Shown in pieces: positions 1 to 6,743 of a stretch of 19,109 bases of DNA; the first letter of the stretch is position 1, and each line of letters starts with the position of its first letter. This DNA comes from an uncultured Kiritimatiellota bacterium. Lineage in GTDB: Bacteria; Verrucomicrobiota; Kiritimatiellia; RFP12; UBA1067. The position numbers and the translations under genes were made by a program. Under the pieces are notes generated by a model, which had not been told where the DNA came from, ran no database searches, and saw only the letters and a list, made by a program, of their open reading frames with translations. The stretch spans positions 1-19,109 of the forward strand of contig CAKURH010000071.1 of the NCBI GenBank assembly GCA_934675625.1. The letters run 5' to 3'.

Positions 1-9
1 CTGGGCCAT

Positions 10-130
10 GGCGGCTAGCTCGTTACCCCCCAGATGCGAGTACATCGCGGGGGAGTCAGAGCGCCGCCATTCGTCATGAGCCAATGCTGCATGGTTGAAA
101 GAGCACGCGGGATACAAGTCCCTATAGCTC
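10..130 (+). ncRNA. Candidate IS110 bridge RNA (two hairpins with internal loops)
   Basis: The leader upstream of the transposase folds into two successive hairpins. Hairpin 1 pairs 10-15 with 63-68, 18-21 with 59-62, 26-30 with 49-53 and 33-36 with 43-46, leaving an internal loop (22-25 against 54-58) and a six-base tip. Hairpin 2 pairs 101-104 with 127-130 and 109-112 with 119-122, leaving an internal loop (105-108 against 123-126) and a tip of six bases. Paired stems with open internal loops, placed just before an IS110 transposase, match the target-binding and donor-binding loops described for IS621-type bridge RNAs. Which loop is which, and the exact RNA ends, are inference. A first 5-prime hairpin may lie outside the window. 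Confidence 0.5.
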
Positions 131-150
131 GAAGACAAGGAAAGTATATC

Positions 151-1158
151 ATGAATCCGGCCAGAATTCACATCGGCGTCGATGTCGGCAAAGATTCGCT
201 CGACATCTGCTACCCAGACGGAACCAAGGAGAAAGCCAGGAACGTCAAGTCCTGCAGAACCAAACTGATCAAGAAGGCGCTCAAGCTCGGAGCCATCATC
301 AGCTTCGAGGCCACCGGCCCATACGAGGAGCCGCTTGCCGAAGAATGCCTCGCCAGAGGCGTCAGGGCCGTGCGCCTGGACGCCTGGGGAACGAGGAAGT
401 ACGCGGAATCGCAGGGGCGCATCGAGAAGACCGACGCCATCGACTGCGAGATGATCCGCGACTACGCGATGTCCCTCAAGGATGATAAGCTTCACTTCAT
501 CAAGCCGAGATCCCAGGCCCACAAAACGCTGAAGCGGGCCGTTTCGACGCGCAAGAACCTGATGAAGGCGAGAGCCATCATCTACAACCAGTACGAGAAC
601 CTTCCCGACGCCGAGATGCGCAAGTGCCTCGACCAGACCCTCGCCAAGCTCGACAGGGAGATCGCCCGGATCGAGGGAGAGTGCGACGCGGCGATTGCCT
701 CGGACGACCGCATGCGCGAGCTTGCCTCGCGGTTCCAGACGGTCAAGGGCGTCGGCCCGTGCCTCACGCGCATCGTGCTCGCCTACTGCCCCGACATCGG
801 AGAGTTCACGGACGGCGGCATAGCCAAGATGTGCGGCGACGCCCCGATCGACTACGAGAGCTGCACGATCAAGAAGAAGGCCAAGCCGAAGCGCGGCAGA
901 ACGGACCTCAGGAAGGCCATGTACATGGCGGCGGTCTCCGCAAGCCGGAGCAACCACATCCTCCGCCCGATCTACCAGCGCCTTGTCGCCAAGGGCAAGC
1001 CACGCAAGGTCGCGCTCACGGCCATCGCGCGGCGCATCGCCATCCTGCTGAACAACATCGCGAAGTACCCAGACTTCGTCCCCGCCCAGGATCCGAAGGA
1101 CGTCGCCAGCGCGGCGCTTCCCAGGCGCGGTCGCGGACGGCCTCGCAAGACGGCGTAA
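151..1158 (+). CDS. IS110-family transposase (DEDD recombinase)
   Basis: A 335-residue protein with the two-domain IS110 plan. The N-terminal RuvC-like DEDD domain shows GVDVGKDSLDI (first Asp), SFEATGPYEE (Glu) and KTDAIDCEMI (Asp pair). The C-terminal Transposase_20 domain shows VKGVGPCLTRIVL, then GDAPIDYESC and a basic stretch. AAVSASRSN follows and holds the serine region thought to be catalytic in this family. Length is normal for the family. I chose the ATG at 151 because AAGGAAAG lies about six bases upstream and the protein then begins as IS110 transposases usually do; an in-frame ATG at 34 would translate the hairpin leader. The enzyme catalyses RNA-guided excision and insertion of the element. 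No internal stop or frameshift is visible, so it may be active. Confidence 0.93.
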   Translation: MNPARIHIGVDVGKDSLDICYPDGTKEKARNVKSCRTKLIKKALKLGAIISFEATGPYEEPLAEECLARGVRAVRLDAWGTRKYAESQGRIEKTDAIDCEMIRDYAMSLKDDKLHFIKPRSQAHKTLKRAVSTRKNLMKARAIIYNQYENLPDAEMRKCLDQTLAKLDREIARIEGECDAAIASDDRMRELASRFQTVKGVGPCLTRIVLAYCPDIGEFTDGGIAKMCGDAPIDYESCTIKKKAKPKRGRTDLRKAMYMAAVSASRSNHILRPIYQRLVAKGKPRKVALTAIARRIAILLNNIAKYPDFVPAQDPKDVASAALPRRGRGRPRKTA

Positions 1159-1374
1159 GCGTTCTCGAACGAAACGAGCCCGATCAACACCACGCTGCCG
1201 CGGTGTCGCTTGTCTTTGCTCTCGAACGGTTTTCAGCATCCTCCTCGTTTGTTGGGGTATTCGCTATTTTGAGGTGGTTTCCTCCTCCCTCTCTCCTTTC
1301 CCCCACACCCCTTTTTCTCTTTGCTACCTTCTTCCTGCGCTGACGCGCAGTGGAAAATCAAAATTTATGGTTGA
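1159..1374 (+). other. IS110 right-hand non-coding region
   Basis: I see no gene in this stretch. It holds a run of nearly pure pyrimidines on the plus strand (1277-1336, only a handful of purines) followed at once by a perfect 6-bp hairpin, CTGCGC/GCGCAG (1335-1350, TGAC loop). A short AT-rich patch (1354-1372) comes next, before the interrupted minus-strand gene. The hairpin could act as a terminator or mark the element end; neither is proven. Confidence 0.45.
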
Positions 1375-2180
1375 CTCCCCCCGGGTGGCGCGGTGGTACT
1401 CGAGGAGCCCGTCCAGGCAGCTCATCAGCTCGTAGCACTTCGCCCACTCCCACGGCTTCGGGTACCAGTCGGCGAGCGCCTTCCCGTTCGCGGCGTTGCG
1501 GAAGAAGTTCGGGCAGGCGCCGTCCGCGCGGTCCCAGTCCGGCAGCATCTCCGCCGCGTAGTCGAGGTATTTCCGGTCGCCCGTCTCCGCATAGAGCATG
1601 ACGAGCGGCTTCAGGACCGACATCGACGGCAGGCCGTTCATGCCGAGCGTGCCCGTGTCGTGCAGCCGCAGCCCGCGCCGGCGCAGCATGCCGATCCACT
1701 GGTCCATCTGGCAGACGACCGAACCGAGGATCGCCCGGTCGCCCGTCGCCCGGTACGCCGCCAGCATGCCCCAGATCGCGTACTTGCGGTTCCACAGGTT
1801 CCAGACGGGGTGCCAGCCGTAGAGCTTCATCGTGCGCGCCGGGTCGGTGATCGAGACGAGCTCCTTGTCCCTGTACGAGCCGAGGTAGCTGTCCGCGTCC
1901 TGGAGCGCCATCAGGCGGCGGCACTCCTCCCGCACGAACGCGAGGAGCGCGGGATCCTGCAGGTGGTCGGCGACGCGCGCGGTGCCCAGCATGAGCTTGC
2001 CCCAGAACTCGCCGCGCCAGAGGCCGCCAGCTTCGCGCCCGGGACCGAGCCGAGCCGCACGTCGCGCAGCTGCGGCGTCCGCATCGCGTCGCCGGACGCG
2101 GATGCAAGGGGCGCGGACGCAGACGCCGCGCCGACGAACGAGACTGCCAGTCCGACAGCCATCCACCGAACCGTTCTCAT
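1375..2180 (-). pseudogene. Truncated secreted DUF1680/GH127-type glycosidase
   Basis: The main frame carries hallmarks of the DUF1680/GH127 (beta-L-arabinofuranosidase-like) alpha/alpha barrel: LWRGEFWGKLM, LMALQDADSYLGSY, WNRKYAIWGMLAAYRATGD, GLPSMSVLKPLVMLYAETGDRKYL. A different frame encodes a signal peptide (MRTVRWMAVGLAVSF, then Ala-rich) and QLRDVRLGSVPGAKL, the usual opening of these proteins. The frame changes near 2020-2045, and the segment that normally links the opening to LWxxEFWGK is missing, so I infer a small frameshifting deletion. The 3-prime part, which should hold the catalytic residues, is cut off after DGLLEYHRATR, where the IS110 region begins. The start may instead be the in-frame ATG at 2279, which has AAAGGA just upstream. 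The protein is almost certainly inactive. Confidence 0.75.
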
Positions 2181-2311
2181 CGGGACGCGCGGGCTGTCCG
2201 CAAACGACCTTCCTGCTTGCGCTTTTCCCGTTGTCTCAGACCTGTTCTGTTTTGCGTGTCGAATCTGCATAAGCCTCATTTTCCTTTGAGTTGTTTGGGT
2301 TGAAAGATTCA

Positions 2312-3869
2312 TCATTCCGCCAGCACCGGCGCCGATTGGGTTTGGACGGACTTCTTCCGGAACAGAAGCGCACCGGGGCAGTCGTCGTTCGGGCCGTGCC
2401 CCGCACCCGCGTACATCATGTTCCGCCACTCCACCTCACCGCAGCCCTCGTAGACCGTGCAGTCTGGCGTCGTCTTCACGAAACTCCCGTCCGCGACAAG
2501 CAGCCGTCCACGCGGATGCCGGATGATCGTCGTCGAACCGAGCTTGAAGTGCGGATTGTTGAAGTAGGAGCAGCCGAGGAGGCGCGTCTCCCAGCCGCTC
2601 ACGAGATAGCCAGTCTCGCCCGTGTCCGCATAGCAGTCGCGCAAGATGGCGACATCACTGTCGATCTTGAAGTTGATGGAGCCCTTCAGCATCTCGGGCA
2701 GTTCGCCCGGCTTCGGCGGCGGCACAAGGCCACCCCACACGTGACAGCGCGTCAGGCGATTCGAGCCGCCTTTCTTCAGGTTGAAGCCAATCGTGTAGTC
2801 AACGACAATGCAGTCCGTGTAATGGCTGTCACCCCCGTTCACGAGAAAGCCGGAGTTCCCGGCGAGGCCCGGCTTCACGCATTTTGCGTAGACGTTTTCG
2901 GCCATCGTCTCGCAGCCGCCGTCCACGCGAAGGCCATACGCCCGCCCGTTCAGGAACGTGCAGTCGCGCAACGTGAAATGCGTGAAGTTTCGCACGTTCA
3001 CGCAGGAGGCGAGCCCGTCGCCATCCACGACGCCGCCCCGGAAGAAGATGTTGTAGTCATGCGGGCGCACCGTGCCGACCAGGCGTCCGTCAATCCGCAG
3101 CACACACGACATCGGACGCGTCGCGCGCAAGATCGCGTTCTTGTTCAGGTCGAGCGAGCAGCGGTTCAGAATGTAAATGGGAGAGGCAATCAGGTATTCG
3201 CCGCGCGGCACCGTGAGCACGCCGGCAGGCGTCGCGGCGACAGCCCGCCGAAAGCGCGCCGTGTCATCCGCCTCGCCCGCAAGGCGCGGGAACTCGTCGA
3301 GCGAATGGTCCTTCCCGTCCCCCAACGTCCCGGACGGCAGGCGGACGAGCTTGACGGACGCCACCTCGAAACCGTGCGGCCTGTCGAGCGAAGCGCGGCA
3401 GAGCCAGGCGCCGTAGCAGAAGCGAATCGAGCACAGCCGTTTCGGATCTGGCCGGTCGCCGTCCTGGACGGGCGGCAGGTTTCCCCAATGGCTGAAATAC
3501 TTCAGTTCGGCGAGCGGCAGAATCACGTCGTTCCAGTCGGGTCCGATGGGCAGCGACAAACAGCCCCACACCTTGCGGTCGTTCTGGTGGAAGGTGACCT
3601 CCACGGCGTCCGTCAGCGGATCCGTCGCACGGATGCGAATCTTGAGCGCGCCGTCGAGGCCGAACGCAGACACGTCCGCGAAGCGTGCCGCGTCCTCCAC
3701 GGCGAAATCGAGCGAACGGGCGCGCGGCAAATTCATTCGCCGTGACGGAGAGGCCCGCCGGCAACGTCACCTGGGGCGGGATGAGCTCGTACGCCTCCTC
3801 CGCACGCGCAAGCAACGACAGGGAAAGCGCGACCAGCAGACGACTGGCGCCAAGGCAAAACGAACGCAT
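2312..3869 (-). CDS. Secreted right-handed beta-helix (pectate-lyase-like) protein, one frameshift
   Basis: The reconstructed protein is about 518 residues. A signal peptide (MRSFCLGASRLLVALSLSLL) starts at the ATG at 3869, which has AAAAAGGA about eight bases upstream. Next comes a jelly-roll-like region of about 130 residues (SLDFAVEDAARF, WNDVILPLAELKYF), probably carbohydrate-binding. Then there is a pectin-lyase-type beta-helix that opens with DDTARFRRAVAATPAGVLTV and carries rung-like repeats such as NVRNFTHFTLRDCTFLNG and AILRDCYADTGETGYLVSG. The frame breaks near 3718-3720: dropping one C from a CCC run joins NEFAAR to RSLDFAVED smoothly. The role is probably polysaccharide binding or degradation outside the cytoplasm; the substrate is unknown. 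It sits upstream of the broken glycosidase, so the two may come from one carbohydrate-use locus. Confidence 0.7.
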
Positions 3870-3900
3870 GAGTTTGTCCTTTTTCATTCGCATGGCTTAA

Positions 3901-3909
3901 AGTATACCA
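3901..3909 (-). promoter_or_regulatory. Extended -10 promoter of the beta-helix gene
   Basis: On the minus strand this reads TGGTATACT, an extended -10 box. No good -35 is seen. Transcription would start near 3894, right at an upstream in-frame ATG (3893), but the ATG with a ribosome binding site is at 3869. Confidence 0.55.
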
Positions 3910-3943
3910 TTGAATTCCGAAAAATGCCGCCCCATCCGCAAAT

Positions 3944-3959
3944 AGCCGTATATACGGCT
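3944..3959. promoter_or_regulatory. Perfect 16-bp palindrome, candidate operator
   Basis: AGCCGTATATACGGCT is its own reverse complement. Its centre lies about 57 bases upstream of the predicted start of the beta-helix transcript, a position typical for a dimeric activator. The regulator is not in the window. Confidence 0.45.
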
Positions 3960-3990
3960 TTGAGCGCAGACAACGTCCACAAGGCTGTTT

Positions 3991-4138
3991 CTCTGCGCCC
4001 GCCTTGCGCCCACTTTGCGGCTAAGACTTGAAAAACGAAGCCCCGCTTAAATCACATAAAAGCCCCTTCAACGACCCTGCAACTTCGTTCCTTTGCCGCA
4101 AGGCGCGGCTTCGCCGCTGACACAAAGGGGGCGCAGAG
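3991..4138. repeat. 148-bp inverted-repeat element with nested hairpins
   Basis: The ends, CTCTGCGCCC (3991-4000) and GGGCGCAGAG (4129-4138), are perfect inverted copies. Inside the right arm, 4090-4095 pairs with 4123-4128 around a GCGGC-TTC-GCCGC hairpin (4104-4116). The text is rich in CGCAAAG-like words that recur in intergenic repeats of many bacteria. It follows the stop codon of the adaptor gene and could also end its transcript, although no U-run follows. I see no gene between 3910 and 4161. Confidence 0.5.
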
Positions 4139-4161
4139 GATTCGAGTTGAGGTTTAACCGC

Positions 4162-5259
4162 CTACAAAATCGTCACCTTGCGGCCGTCGGTCAGGAGGGT
4201 GACGCCGGCCGTCGCGATGCGCAGGTCGGGCTTCAGGCCCGAAACGACCGTTCCCTCGTCCGTCCGGCGGACGAGCGAGACGTCCTGGCGACGGACTTCG
4301 TAGACGTCCTTTTCCTCCGTTTCCTTCAGCAACCAGACGAAATGCCTGCCATCCGACGCGACGCCGACGGCGCTTTCGGGCACAATCGTCAGCCCTTCCG
4401 TCGCGCCCTTGCCCTTCTGCGCATACGACGCCCCGGAGATCGTCAGCGTCGCGGACATCCCCGGCAACAGCAGCAGATCCTTCGGGGCCTCCATCGTGTA
4501 GGTCGCAATGAACGTCTGCGTATGCTCGTCGGCGGACGCCTGAAACTCCTTGAACGTGACGGGGAACGAACGCCCGGGCAGCGAATCAAAGGACACCGTG
4601 CGCCCCGCGTTCGTCTCGACGTCCACGAACTGCTCCCGACGGAGGATGTACTTCTCCGCGATGCTGACGTCGATGTTGACGGACGACGTGTCCTGAATCT
4701 TCACGATGGGGTTCGCCGTGCCAACCATGTCAAGTTCCGTCGCCGGCACGGAGGCGATCGTCCCGTCGAACGGCGCATACAAGACCGTCTCCTCCAACGC
4801 GCGCTTCGCGAGCTCCAGCGCCGCCTCGCTCTGCTTGAGCTGGGCCTCGGCCTGTGAGACCTCCTCCTGCGAAATCGCCTTCTTCCTGAGCGCGTCGCTC
4901 TTGCGGTCGAACGTCAGGCGGTCGCGCTTCTCGGCGGCCTCGGCCTGCGCAAGCGCATTCTGGAAGTCGAGCGAATCGAGCCACGCGAGCTTCTCGCCCT
5001 TCTTGACATCCTGCCCCTTTGAGACAGCAATGCGCTGGATGCGCCCCGACTGCTTGAAGACGAGCGTCCGCGACGCAGTCGCCTGCACGATGCCGGCAAA
5101 CGTCAGATCCGGCATGCGTTCGCTCGCCCGCACAATCGCGCTTCGCACCGGGCGCACGGGCTCCAGCGCCGCCTCGGGGGCTTTCGCCGTCGGCCAAAAG
5201 CAGACCGCCGCCGTCACGCCGACGATCAGGCCGATTCCCATGGTCTTGCCTCTTGTCAT
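4162..5259 (-). CDS. RND/HlyD-type efflux periplasmic adaptor subunit
   Basis: A 365-residue membrane-fusion protein that would link an inner-membrane pump to an outer-membrane channel. It has one N-terminal membrane segment (GIGLIVGVTAAVCFW, residues about 8-22). A barrel-sandwich half follows, with KQSGRIQRIAVSKGQDVKKG. A short coiled-coil hairpin (about residues 95-155, Ala/Glu/Lys-rich) comes next, then the second lipoyl half (LYAPFDGTIASVPATELDMV), a beta-barrel and a C-terminal membrane-proximal domain ending KVTIL. The start at 5259 is fixed by GAAAGGAGG about seven bases upstream. The Cys near residue 20 lacks a proper lipobox, so a membrane anchor is more likely than a lipoprotein. 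It follows an M20 peptidase by 47 bases, and no RND, ABC or MFS pump gene is next to it. Confidence 0.88.
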   Translation of the reverse strand: MTRGKTMGIGLIVGVTAAVCFWPTAKAPEAALEPVRPVRSAIVRASERMPDLTFAGIVQATASRTLVFKQSGRIQRIAVSKGQDVKKGEKLAWLDSLDFQNALAQAEAAEKRDRLTFDRKSDALRKKAISQEEVSQAEAQLKQSEAALELAKRALEETVLYAPFDGTIASVPATELDMVGTANPIVKIQDTSSVNIDVSIAEKYILRREQFVDVETNAGRTVSFDSLPGRSFPVTFKEFQASADEHTQTFIATYTMEAPKDLLLLPGMSATLTISGASYAQKGKGATEGLTIVPESAVGVASDGRHFVWLLKETEEKDVYEVRRQDVSLVRRTDEGTVVSGLKPDLRIATAGVTLLTDGRKVTIL

Positions 5260-5306
5260 CGCCTTTCCTCCTTTCAGACAGACAGATAGATTCCCGTCTT
5301 GCCCGG

Positions 5307-6698
5307 TCAAAACGCCGTCAGGATGCACATCGCCCACTCCTTCGCCCGGGCGAACTGGCGAAGGGAGTAGCTTTCGTTCGGCGCGTGGATGCGGTCTTCG
5401 GGCTGGCCCCAGCCGACCAGCAGCGGCGCCGCGCCAGACGCCGCCTTGAGCGCGGAGACGACAGGAATCGACGCGCCGTCCCAAAGGAAGACCGGCCCGC
5501 GCGAATCCATTTCCGTCAGAATCTCCTCCGCCAGACGAAAGAGCGGCGAGGCGAGCGGCAGACGCAGCGCGGCGGAAAGCCCGCTGTCTTCGGGGAACGA
5601 AACGCGCATGCCTTTCGGGCAGCGATCCTTCAGGTGAGTCTTCACGGCCTCATAGCAGGCGACGGGCCGCTGCCCCGGCACGAGCCGCATCGAGAGCTTG
5701 GCGATTGCCTCGCAAGGGATGACCGTCTTCGAGCCGGGCCCGCCGTAGCCGGAATGGATGCCGTTCACCTCGATTGTCGGATCGAATCCGTTGCGTTGGA
5801 CGGCCGACTTGCCGAGCTGCCCGCCGCACGGTTCCGTGCCGATGTCGTCCGCAAGCTGCGCCTCCGTCGCGAACCCCGCCTCGGCCGCCGCGAGCTCCTC
5901 GTGCGTCGGCGGCTCGATGCCGTCTCGGAAGCCGGGCACGGCAATCGAGCCGTCGGGATTGTGCAGCGACGTGATCAGCTCAGCCATGCCCTGCGCCGCA
6001 TTCGGCGCCAGCCCGCCGTATTCGCCGGAGTGCAGGTCGCGATTCGCCGCCGTAAGCTTCACCGTGAAGTGGCAGACGCCGCGCAGCCCCGCGACAATGG
6101 CGGGCCGCAAGTCGGCGCCGGCCCCCGTGTCCGAGACCAGCAGCACGTCCGCCGCGAGGCGCTTGCGGAAGGCGGCGTCATCCAGCAGGCGAAAGAGCGC
6201 GCCCGAACCGGACTCCTCCTGCCCTTCGAAGATGAACTTGAGGTTGACGGACGTGCGCCGTGACGCATCCGCCAGCAACGCCCGCACGCCGCAGAGGAAC
6301 GCGAAGAACTGGCCCTTGTCGTCCTGTGCGCCACGGCAGTAGACGCGGCCGTCCTTCAGCGTCGGCTCGAACGGCGGCGTCTGCCAAAGGTCGAGCGGAT
6401 CCGGCGGCTGGACGTCGTAATGGCCGTAGACGAGGACGGTCGGCGCGCCCGCGTCGCCCTTCCGCATGCCAAACACGACCGGAACCGAAGACTCCGCACA
6501 CGTCCCGCCCGTCGGCAGAAGGAGCTCCGCCTCAGCCCCGATCCCTTTGAGCCATTGCCTCAACCACGTCGCGGCCCGGACGCAATCCCGCAGGTGTCGC
6601 GGGTCTGCGCCGACCGTGGGCATTTTCAAGAGTTCGAAGTAGTCCTTCGAGTCGGTTGAGTTCAGCCAAGCGTCCGTCTCTGCGTTCATAGTCTCCAT
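5307..6698 (-). CDS. M20 family metallopeptidase (dipeptidase-like)
   Basis: A 463-residue intact M20 peptidase that should hydrolyse dipeptides or related amides with two zinc ions in the cytoplasm. The metal and catalytic motifs are complete: GHYDVQPPD (His93), CRGAQDDKGQ (bridging Asp126), EGQEESGSG (Glu161, Glu162), SDTG (Asp190) and IHAPNE (His438). The dimerisation lid is present, with LHSGEYGG (His223), as in the carnosinase-like dipeptidase branch rather than DapE or ArgE. No signal peptide is seen. Start choice is uncertain: the ATG at 6698 or the one three codons later (MNAETD). Transcription starts from the extended -10 at 6731, giving a leader of about 26 bases. The adaptor gene downstream is probably cotranscribed, but no functional link is evident. 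The exact substrate cannot be read from sequence. Confidence 0.9.
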   Translation of the reverse strand: METMNAETDAWLNSTDSKDYFELLKMPTVGADPRHLRDCVRAATWLRQWLKGIGAEAELLLPTGGTCAESSVPVVFGMRKGDAGAPTVLVYGHYDVQPPDPLDLWQTPPFEPTLKDGRVYCRGAQDDKGQFFAFLCGVRALLADASRRTSVNLKFIFEGQEESGSGALFRLLDDAAFRKRLAADVLLVSDTGAGADLRPAIVAGLRGVCHFTVKLTAANRDLHSGEYGGLAPNAAQGMAELITSLHNPDGSIAVPGFRDGIEPPTHEELAAAEAGFATEAQLADDIGTEPCGGQLGKSAVQRNGFDPTIEVNGIHSGYGGPGSKTVIPCEAIAKLSMRLVPGQRPVACYEAVKTHLKDRCPKGMRVSFPEDSGLSAALRLPLASPLFRLAEEILTEMDSRGPVFLWDGASIPVVSALKAASGAAPLLVGWGQPEDRIHAPNESYSLRQFARAKEWAMCILTAF

Positions 6699-6730
6699 CT
6701 GCCATGCTCTTTCTGTTCCCGTTTTCCCGA

Positions 6731-6739
6731 ATTATACCA
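6731..6739 (-). promoter_or_regulatory. Extended -10 promoter of the M20 peptidase-adaptor operon
   Basis: The minus strand reads TGGTATAAT here, directly after the stop codon of the upstream ligase-like gene. The predicted start is about 26 bases before the peptidase ATG. Confidence 0.65.
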
Positions 6740-6743
6740 AAAT

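Larger units (their letters stand above)
1..1374 (+). mobile_element. IS110-family insertion sequence (left end may lie outside window)
   Basis: This is a block on the opposite strand to every other gene here. It consists of a structured non-coding leader (about 1-150), an IS110 transposase gene (151-1158) and a non-coding right part. IS110 elements usually lack terminal inverted repeats, so I cannot fix the ends from sequence alone. The right limit near 1374 is inferred from where the DUF1680/GH127-like reading frame on the minus strand stops resembling its family. The left limit is unknown and may be beyond base 1. In this family the transposase is guided by a bridge RNA encoded in the non-coding end next to the transposase start. 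Confidence 0.75.

Noticed and set aside
34..150. N-terminal extension of the transposase from the ATG at 34
   Set aside because: The extension has no family resemblance, runs through the hairpin leader, and the ATG at 151 has a good ribosome binding site.
3910..4161. attC/integron site or CRISPR-like repeats
   Set aside because: Only one inverted pair is present, with no regularly spaced units, integrase or cas gene.
5260..5484. N-terminal extension of the adaptor upstream of 5259
   Set aside because: It overlaps the conserved C-terminal end of the M20 peptidase and ignores the strong GAAAGGAGG site.
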